Positions 23,390-28,632 of a DNA stretch of 45,567 nt are shown here, one piece after another. The notes below the pieces were generated by a model that ran no database searches, was not told the origin of the DNA, and was given only the letters and a program-made list of their open reading frames with translations. Origin of the DNA: a virus; the IMG/VR virus record IMGVR_UViG_3300012685_000008, positions 1 to 45,567 of that record; one strand, 5' to 3'. Each line of letters starts with the position of its first letter. Within the stretch, counting starts at the first letter, position 1. The position numbers and the translations under genes are program-made.

Positions 23390-23662
23390 TCATTTCCCTT
23401 TCGCTGCCCTCATAGATTTCATCCGTTGGGCCAGCGAGATATCTGATTGAGTGCCCCATCGGCCATCGAATGTGGTTAGTCCATTGTCATTCATTTCCCG
23501 AACGGTACGGCACCGACCGAGATCCTGCCTTTCATCGTCTTCACCATTGCCTGTGCGGTACGCCCGTTTCTTGTTGATACCACGGTGGATGTCAAAGGCC
23601 TCCTCTGACAAAAACCCACCGTGGCACACGGCGCATTCAGCCGCTGACAACAACCCACCCAT
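23390..23662 (-). CDS. zinc-finger protein with FDxHR motif, 90 aa
   Basis: Contains CAVCHGGFLSEEAFDIHRG, a CxxC-x12-H type finger of the form seen in many actinophage proteins in which the finger is followed by a basic region, a Cys, and NGLTTFDGRWGT. The start at 23662 gives a 26-nt overlap with the previous gene; in-frame starts at 23692 and 23701 are possible. It probably binds DNA or RNA; the partner is unknown. Confidence 0.7.
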   Translation of the reverse strand: MGGLLSAAECAVCHGGFLSEEAFDIHRGINKKRAYRTGNGEDDERQDLGRCRTVREMNDNGLTTFDGRWGTQSDISLAQRMKSMRAAKGK

Positions 23663-23849
23663 GAGACTCGCGAGATACCAGACGGTATTCATTGCGCTCA
23701 TCGTGCCATAGCCGGTACTCCGCCAGCTCTGCCTGCGCCCTACTAAGGTTGCTGGTGATGAAATCAACTCGGCAATCGAACTCAGGGTTCTTCAGCTGGT
23801 ACCACTCGGAGTTGTACCTTCGGCGAACTTGGATTCCATACTCAAGCAT
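23637..23849 (-). CDS. hypothetical protein, 70 aa
   Basis: Not recognised. It starts MLEYGIQVRRRYNSEWYQLK with overlap to the upstream stop (ATGCTTGA). It is basic and aromatic with DFITSNLSRAQAELAEYRLW forming a helix and ending RLVSRESHGWVVVSG. Short proteins with this YRxW pattern occur in actinophage early operons, where they are uncharacterised. Confidence 0.6.
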   Translation of the reverse strand: MLEYGIQVRRRYNSEWYQLKNPEFDCRVDFITSNLSRAQAELAEYRLWHDERNEYRLVSRESHGWVVVSG

Positions 23850-24027
23850 CCGGCCCACTCTCCCAGACCAGAACTGAGATGGGGTCCTCAGTAAACCCCT
23901 CAACCCACTCAACATAAGGCGAAGCCTCCCGGAACTCAGTGAGGTAGACGTAGCGCCCATCCTCAAGTTTAGCAATGAGATCGCCGGTACCATCGTTCTC
24001 CCTATAGATCTTGATCTGTGGCAGCAT
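23842..24027 (-). CDS. hypothetical protein, 61 aa
   Basis: Not recognised. The start at 24027 follows agaggtcc and overlaps the preceding gene by 26 nt. The sequence DGTGDLIAKLEDGRYVYLTE suggests a small beta barrel, followed by an acidic, Trp-containing end. Part of a chain of overlapping minus-strand genes. Confidence 0.55.
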   Translation of the reverse strand: MLPQIKIYRENDGTGDLIAKLEDGRYVYLTEFREASPYVEWVEGFTEDPISVLVWESGPDA

Positions 24028-24286
24028 GGACCTCTGGCCCCCTTCCGGTGTACCATTCCCTGGCACCGTCGATTTCGTGGATGGAGCAGTTGAACAAGAG
24101 CTCCCGCTCAGCTCTGAAGGCTTTCAGCTCGTGCCGCGCAATGACTGCGCCAGCCCAATCCTCAGCATCAATGGCAAGGTTCAGGGTCTCCTCATATACT
24201 TCGACAAGACCATCAAGGACTTCAATGGCAGTGCGCCGGGGACCAGGGTAAACATCGGAGGTTCGTAGTTCAGTCATCGTCACCAT
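24002..24286 (-). CDS. hypothetical protein, 94 aa, helical
   Basis: Not recognised. The start at 24286 has gggag nine nt upstream; ATG 24277 and GTG 24292 are alternatives. Mostly helical (AIEVLDGLVEVYEETLNLAI, AVIARHELKAFRAERELLF). No membrane segment. It overlaps the 238-aa gene by 17 nt. Confidence 0.55.
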   Translation of the reverse strand: MVTMTELRTSDVYPGPRRTAIEVLDGLVEVYEETLNLAIDAEDWAGAVIARHELKAFRAERELLFNCSIHEIDGAREWYTGRGPEVHAATDQDL

Positions 24287-24986
24287 GTGCACTCACTCCC
24301 AGGAACTCGGGGAACTCGTCCTTCAACCACTGACGCGCTCCGATTAGTAGCAATGTGATGGTGACATTACGGTACGCGTCGTACGTTGTCAAATCAACTT
24401 CCAGCTCCTGCCACCTGTTGACTGCCAAACCCGCTAGGATCATAGCCTCACCGAACTCCCCATCTAGGAAGGCTCCGATTGTGGCCTTGAGCTTGTCGCT
24501 CAGATCCATGTCGATGGTGAATGCCTCACGCTCCGCATCCCATGCCCCCAGGATCTCCATCTCCTCGGAGGAGGTGTCAGGGTCCACATTGGATGCAATC
24601 CAGCGGCCAGTCTCGAACAGCACCCCACGCGCGGAGTCGTTGTCATCCTCGGTGAAGAGCTCCATGGCCCCAATGACCGCGTTCTCAATGCTGCATGCGG
24701 CCAGGGTGGGCTCCAGAAGCACGTGAGGCCAGTGGGCAATGACGGCGGAGTCAAGGGTCTTATAGACGAACCCCGTGGGCGGACCAGGCAGATAAGGGTT
24801 ATCGCCGGACATCTGCTCCGCATAAAGATCGTAGGAGTCTTCCTCCTCCTCCGGAGCATCATCGATCCAATCTTCATCCCCGTAATCCAGTGCCGGTGGC
24901 GCAGATTTATCTGCGTACACCACGATCACCGGTGGCTCATACTCCCCAGCTAGCGCGAGTAGTAGACCCTTCCAAAAACCTCCCAT
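24270..24986 (-). CDS. hypothetical acidic protein, 238 aa
   Basis: Not recognised. The start at 24986 follows aaaggggttcgac. It begins MGGFWKGLLLALAGEYEPPV, possibly a short membrane-associated helix. Residues 35-60 are very acidic (GDEDWIDDAPEEEEDSYD) and the remainder is a helical domain (ATIGAFLDGEFGEAMILAGL, NVTITLLLIGARQWLKDEF). DNA-mimic behaviour is conceivable from the charge but not supported otherwise. Confidence 0.65.
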   Translation of the reverse strand: MGGFWKGLLLALAGEYEPPVIVVYADKSAPPALDYGDEDWIDDAPEEEEDSYDLYAEQMSGDNPYLPGPPTGFVYKTLDSAVIAHWPHVLLEPTLAACSIENAVIGAMELFTEDDNDSARGVLFETGRWIASNVDPDTSSEEMEILGAWDAEREAFTIDMDLSDKLKATIGAFLDGEFGEAMILAGLAVNRWQELEVDLTTYDAYRNVTITLLLIGARQWLKDEFPEFLGVSAHGDDD

Positions 24987-25020
24987 GTCGAACCCCTTTC
25001 GTGCTAGTGGGGATGGTGCA

Positions 25021-25055
25021 TCCCGGGCCACCGTCCAATGACAAGTGGCCCGGGA
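25021..25055 (-). terminator. 11-bp hairpin between the HAD gene and the 238-aa gene
   Basis: TCCCGGGCCAC/GTGGCCCGGGA (25021-25031 with 25045-25055), loop of 13 nt. It is very stable but lacks a U-tract on either strand. It may attenuate the leftward operon or separate mRNA segments. Intergenic space here is 88 bp, the widest within this block. Confidence 0.55.
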
Positions 25056-25074
25056 GCTGTGCTTACGGAGTGTA

Positions 25075-25458
25075 CTACGGGATGTAGCTGTACGTCAAGT
25101 TGAAGCTTGGGATCTCCCACACGGGCTGAGCAGCGTTGATGGCCTTGTCATCCACGTAGATGGTGCCAAGTGGCTTGCCACAGACGACCTGATCAAAGGG
25201 GACCTCATGCGTGGTGAGCCATGCGGTGATCATCCCATGATCCTGCCACGAGCGGGCCGTGAAAATCACGATCCGGTAACCCTTGGTGCGGAGGTTATTG
25301 AGTTGGTTGATGCCGTGCTCAATGGGATCCCCAATGAACGTTTTGGTCTGGCCAGGCTCCCAGATGTTCTCGGCTAGGGTGCCATCGAAGTCAACGATTG
25401 CAGTCAGTAGTTGAGTATCAGTGGGAGGCTCTTGGTAGAAACCACGGGGCTTGGTCAA
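25075..25458 (-). CDS. HAD-superfamily phosphatase, 127 aa
   Basis: Contains the HAD motifs: I, AIVDFDGTLAE (nucleophile Asp near residue 23); II, VIFTARS (Thr); and IV, IYVDDKAIN (paired Asp). Length and cap-less layout match small phage HAD phosphatases related to the C-terminal domain of polynucleotide kinases. The substrate is unknown; nucleotide or RNA 3'-end phosphates are possible given the kinase/ligase genes elsewhere. TTG start overlaps the preceding stop (TTGA). Confidence 0.8.
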   Translation of the reverse strand: MTKPRGFYQEPPTDTQLLTAIVDFDGTLAENIWEPGQTKTFIGDPIEHGINQLNNLRTKGYRIVIFTARSWQDHGMITAWLTTHEVPFDQVVCGKPLGTIYVDDKAINAAQPVWEIPSFNLTYSYIP

Positions 25459-25616
25459 ATCAGCTCATCCTCATTCGCACCGTTTTGGAGATCATAGGCG
25501 TAGTCAATACCTTCCCAATTGTCCACACCAGCACTCTCAAGACACGTCAGCCAGTTGCTGTCACGTAGTAGGGAGTTATACTCCGCTGTAGGGATAGTGA
25601 TCAGGTCATCAGTCAT
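25455..25616 (-). CDS. hypothetical protein, 53 aa
   Basis: Starts MTDDLITIPTAEYNSLLRDS and continues to CLESAGVDNWEGIDYAYD. This AEYNSLLRDS/AGVDNWEG pattern recurs in small phage early proteins of unknown function. Gene boundaries are supported on both sides by overlaps: ATGACTGA with the upstream gene and TTGA with the HAD gene. Confidence 0.65.
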   Translation of the reverse strand: MTDDLITIPTAEYNSLLRDSNWLTCLESAGVDNWEGIDYAYDLQNGANEDELI

Positions 25617-25839
25617 GGTACTCCACTTCATCAATTACAACATATACACGTGCCCTACCGTGGAGCTCGTAGGCCTGGTCAGTCCCCCGTCGCTCCTCTG
25701 CCTCATCATACTCCGCAGTATCGGGCCAGGGGTAAAGGTCATAGATGGTCTCATGCAAGCACTCAGAGTCCTCAGCATTGCGCAGGATAAACGCCGCGAC
25801 CGCATTACGGAGGTCATCCTCAGTGGGGACATTACTCAT
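25609..25839 (-). CDS. hypothetical protein, 76 aa
   Basis: Not recognised. The start at 25839 has ggaggttgcgga upstream. It begins MSNVPTEDDLRNAVAAFILR, is acidic, and ends in a strand pair HGRARVYVVIDEVEYHD. Overlaps neighbours on both sides. Confidence 0.6.
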   Translation of the reverse strand: MSNVPTEDDLRNAVAAFILRNAEDSECLHETIYDLYPWPDTAEYDEAEERRGTDQAYELHGRARVYVVIDEVEYHD

Positions 25840-26512
25840 TCCGCAACCTCCAATCAACTAGGATCTTGCCCATGCAGTTGAACATGATGGCAACATCATG
25901 ATCCTCATCCGTCTCGCCACAGTCACTCTGCGCCGTGTGACGCAACCGTGACTCACTGTAACGGTCACGCTCTTCCACCGTTGATGCTTTCTCCCAGTTG
26001 CGGTCATCGTACTTCTCCGCACCCCGGGCCATCAGCATTGCGAGGCGATAAAGGGGCTGCTCCTCATAGGGCATGTCCTTGATCCACAGGAGATCAAACC
26101 TGGGCTTGCCTTTGTTGGTGTCCCGCTTCATGCCCGTGTTGTACACCTGGCGTTCGCCGGAATCCTTGGTGATGAACACCTCAGCAATATCTAGCTTCTG
26201 TGTCATTGCTGCCTCAATCGCCTCCCTATCCTCCTCATCATGCCACCAAATGCGACCCTCGGTGTCCCAACCAACCAAGTTGGGCTCATCCTCCGGATTA
26301 GAGGCGGTCATCGGGAAGTAATCTTCCCCGATATCCTCCCATGGCCAACCACTAGTGTCCCAGCTGAACCAACCAACACCTTTAGCATATTGCCAAATCT
26401 CACCATCGGTGTCTTGAAACACAAGTCCCCGGGGAGGTTCCAGACTATAAGCACGCACAACAAGTGGCTCTCTATACTCCGGAACCTCTACCCCATCCCT
26501 CGGGATATGCAT
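25832..26512 (-). CDS. dATP/dGTP diphosphohydrolase-like (DUF5664-type) protein, 226 aa
   Basis: The C-terminal half (about residues 125-226) matches the pattern of the family annotated as dATP/dGTP diphosphohydrolase, N-terminal: GMKRDTNKGKPRFDLL, LYRLAMLMARGAEKYDDRNW, RHTAQ, DEDHDVAIMFNCMG. The DEDH helix and GAxKYxxRNW are the recognisable core. The first 110 residues are extra, Trp-rich and acidic (GWFSWDTSGWPWEDIGEDYF). Likely a nucleotide-pool enzyme; catalytic activity of this small domain is not proven in general. The start overlaps the preceding TAA (TAATG). Confidence 0.65.
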   Translation of the reverse strand: MHIPRDGVEVPEYREPLVVRAYSLEPPRGLVFQDTDGEIWQYAKGVGWFSWDTSGWPWEDIGEDYFPMTASNPEDEPNLVGWDTEGRIWWHDEEDREAIEAAMTQKLDIAEVFITKDSGERQVYNTGMKRDTNKGKPRFDLLWIKDMPYEEQPLYRLAMLMARGAEKYDDRNWEKASTVEERDRYSESRLRHTAQSDCGETDEDHDVAIMFNCMGKILVDWRLRNE

Positions 26513-26994
26513 TAGGCCTTCTTGCGGTTAAACGGTGACTTGGTCTCCTTACGCTCACCCACAGCGGTCAGCACGTAGTCATACACGTGCGACTTACCGG
26601 AGTCCTCAAGACGGATGACCCACAGCTCGTCACCCTCGACGATGCTCGTAACCCCGGCCTCCTTGATCGCGGCCTGTAGGTTCTGGTCGTGCCAGTGCTG
26701 GCCCTCATCGGCGTACGTGAGGTCGTGGAAGTACGCGACCACAGTACCCACCTCAGGAGGCTGCACAGCGTCCCGCTTGCCCTTGGGGGTATAGGGGCTT
26801 AGGTTGGAGCCCTCTAGGAGCTCACCGTTGTACACAACCTTCTTAACGACCCCAGCGTCGGTGTCCTGTGGGAACTCGTTGCCCACCTTGGTGACCTTGA
26901 TCCCGAAGGAGTCGTCGGGGAACGCCAAGCGGACGCCAGGGGACTTGTCCCGCTCGCGCGGCTTGAATGTACCATTAGAAAAGGGATTAGCCAT
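26512..26994 (-). CDS. possible single-stranded-DNA-binding protein, 160 aa
   Basis: Begins MANPFSNGTFKPRERDKSPG, a start resembling actinophage ssDNA-binding proteins, and has an OB-like series of strands (RLAFPDDSFGIKVTKVG, ELWVIRLEDSGKSHVYDYVL). Position directly downstream of the exonuclease and upstream of the nuclease genes fits recombination. There is no acidic C-terminal tip (it ends NRKKA), unlike bacterial SSB, so the call is tentative. Confidence 0.45.
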   Translation of the reverse strand: MANPFSNGTFKPRERDKSPGVRLAFPDDSFGIKVTKVGNEFPQDTDAGVVKKVVYNGELLEGSNLSPYTPKGKRDAVQPPEVGTVVAYFHDLTYADEGQHWHDQNLQAAIKEAGVTSIVEGDELWVIRLEDSGKSHVYDYVLTAVGERKETKSPFNRKKA

Positions 26995-27011
26995 ACGTTA
27001 GTTCCTCTCAC

Positions 27012-27836
27012 TCACCATTTGACAGGTAGGATGCCACCCGCGTGCAGGGGCTCGCCAATCAACTCATCATCACTACGCACTGCCCCGTAGGCAAACAGGT
27101 TCAGGTGCTTCCTGAAATCCTCAAACGTCTCGTCCGTGTACTCAAGGGGGAACAGGTTCCACCCTTCCTCACGGATCCAGAAGACATAGGAGCCCTTCAC
27201 CTTATGCATGGGCGTGCGCTTGCCAGTGGTCATATCCATGATGAAATCCGCATTGCCGTAAGCGCTGTTCTGGAGCGCGACCTTGCCATTCGGACCATTC
27301 TTGTTGGACTTGGTGTCCACCAGCACCAGCTCACCGTTGAGCCTGAGCACGTGGTCAAATCGCCCAGCGAAACCCCACTCATCGGATACAACCACTTGCT
27401 CAGCGTCAACAAACTCAACATCAAATTCCGCGCGGAACTCCTCCCAATACTTGGGAACGAACTCCGTGAAGGTATTGGACACAGGATAGGTCTTGGACCC
27501 TTCGACGTGCTCCAACCCCTCATCAAGGGGTCGTTGGAACAAGTAGTTGTCAGTGACCGTGTGCACGGCTGTACCGAAGTCGGTGGCGGTGCGCCAGTCG
27601 GGCAAGACTACATCTTGTTCCTTGAGCAGCGCCTCAGCGTGAGCCTGGGTGCCCTCTGCTAGCTCCTTGCGGTTCTTGGCCGCATACTTCGCGATACCAG
27701 TGCGCTTAGCCTTCTCAAGACCAGGCGCTGACTTGATGTTCAAGATGCTTGTGACACCTGCGTAGACCTGTGAAGGGTTCGCTGGATCACGATACCAGCG
27801 GTTCCCCTCACGGTCGTAAAACGTCCCGTTAGCCAG
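27012..27836 (-). CDS. PD-(D/E)XK / Cas4-like exonuclease, apparent CTG start, 274 aa
   Basis: Recombination exonuclease of the RecB/Cas4 nuclease type. Motifs: FGTAVHTVTDNY (His of motif I), WGFAGRFDHVLRLNGELVLV followed by DTKSNKN (Asp and the DxK of motifs II/III) and an aromatic WNLFPLEYTDE end. An internal TTG at 27743 would cut off the conserved N-terminal segment DREGNRWYRD then YAGVTSILN, present in such exonucleases. Reading upstream, the only start with a ribosome site is CTG at 27836, seven nt after aaaggag, in the 5' UTR of a good promoter. No ATG, GTG or TTG is available in the frame near it. Confidence 0.82.
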   Translation of the reverse strand: MANGTFYDREGNRWYRDPANPSQVYAGVTSILNIKSAPGLEKAKRTGIAKYAAKNRKELAEGTQAHAEALLKEQDVVLPDWRTATDFGTAVHTVTDNYLFQRPLDEGLEHVEGSKTYPVSNTFTEFVPKYWEEFRAEFDVEFVDAEQVVVSDEWGFAGRFDHVLRLNGELVLVDTKSNKNGPNGKVALQNSAYGNADFIMDMTTGKRTPMHKVKGSYVFWIREEGWNLFPLEYTDETFEDFRKHLNLFAYGAVRSDDELIGEPLHAGGILPVKW

Positions 27837-27868
27837 AGTGTATCTCCTTTGTCCGTTTCGTACCTCGG

Positions 27869-27897
27869 AGTGTACACCCCCAACACGGATGTGTCAA
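27869..27897 (-). promoter_or_regulatory. promoter of the exonuclease operon
   Basis: Minus-strand TTGACA (27892-27897), exact 17-nt spacer, TACACT (27869-27874). The start site should be near 27862, leaving a 25-nt leader with aaaggag before the CTG start. The -35 overlaps the stop codon of the upstream 73-aa gene. Confidence 0.7.
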
Positions 27898-28115
27898 TAC
27901 TTGTTCCAATCCGTACGGGCGCTAACATGTTTAATGGGTGGGTGCACCCCACTGGGCCAGTTGGGCACGGTGATGTAGTTCAGGTTGTCATCATCATCCC
28001 AATCCTCCCAGATCAAGCGGAAACTACCACCGTCACGATGGCTCTGCTTGATGCTACGGCGCAGGCGCTGGCGGTACACTGAGATACAGTGGCGAAGGCG
28101 TTTGCCACGCATCAT
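27894..28115 (-). CDS. hypothetical basic protein, 73 aa
   Basis: Not recognised. It starts MMRGKRLRHCISVYRQRLRR, is very basic in the first 27 residues, then acidic (FRLIWEDWDDDDNLNYITV). ATGA overlap with the upstream stop. The strongly basic start could bind nucleic acid; no known domain is seen. Confidence 0.6.
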   Translation of the reverse strand: MMRGKRLRHCISVYRQRLRRSIKQSHRDGGSFRLIWEDWDDDDNLNYITVPNWPSGVHPPIKHVSARTDWNKY

Positions 28116-28549
28116 CGCTTGGGCCCTACTGGCACGTACTTGTCCTTGCGCTCTTGATCTGTCTGAACCACCGGGTCCGCCAACACTAGCACCTCCCTAT
28201 GAATCATTGCTTGGCCGGTTTCACGTGAAACAAGCACAGTATCCTCGGGCACTTCATATACGTGCAAGGGGTACCCTTCAGCTTCGAGCAGCATGAGCAC
28301 ACGCGGAGGGAACCACCTAAGCGCAGCGTCCATGGAGTCAAAGCCACAGTAAGCGGTGCTGGGTGAAGATCCATACTTGGCCCAGAACCGGGTATATAGT
28401 TGATCATCGTCGATAGGCCCAGGCCGCCCGTTGTCCCTACTGTGTACACATAGCTCATTGTCGAGCTCTTCGTTGAACCAATCATGCTCGCATTGGTATG
28501 GACCCTGCAAGCGGTCGCTCTCTGCATGGACCCTGAAAAACAGCATCAT
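28112..28549 (-). CDS. hypothetical protein, 145 aa, first gene of the leftward block
   Basis: Not recognised. Two adjacent ATGs (28549, 28546) follow ggaggaggtgt. It begins MMLFFRVHAESDRLQGPYQC with CEHDWFNEEL, and FDSMDAALRWFPP, then VYEVPEDTVLVSRETGQAMI. The pattern of an inner strand, a helix around DAALRWF and a terminal strand is like small nucleic-acid-modifying or ADP-ribosyl-type folds, but I cannot assign one. It is divergent from the primase, with promoters overlapping in 84 bp. Confidence 0.6.
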   Translation of the reverse strand: MMLFFRVHAESDRLQGPYQCEHDWFNEELDNELCVHSRDNGRPGPIDDDQLYTRFWAKYGSSPSTAYCGFDSMDAALRWFPPRVLMLLEAEGYPLHVYEVPEDTVLVSRETGQAMIHREVLVLADPVVQTDQERKDKYVPVGPKR

Positions 28550-28565
28550 ACACCTCCTCCGGGGA

Positions 28566-28594
28566 TTGCGCAACCCCTAGTTTCATGATACACT
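28566..28594 (+). promoter_or_regulatory. primase-operon promoter with extended -10
   Basis: TTGCGC (28566-28571), 17-nt spacer, TACACT (28589-28594) preceded by TGA one base upstream, an extended -10 pattern. The same TACACT -10 is used by the exonuclease promoter. The start site would be near 28600, so the ATG at 28585 would not be in the transcript. Confidence 0.6.
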
Positions 28595-28632
28595 TCCTGG
28601 GCATTGTGCCCCAAGAGAAAGGATCTTGCCTC

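Noticed and set aside
27740-27952. 70-aa minus-strand open frame starting MGCTHPLNML
   Set aside because: It covers the promoter and the real exonuclease N-terminus in another frame; the exonuclease frame has a conserved motif there.
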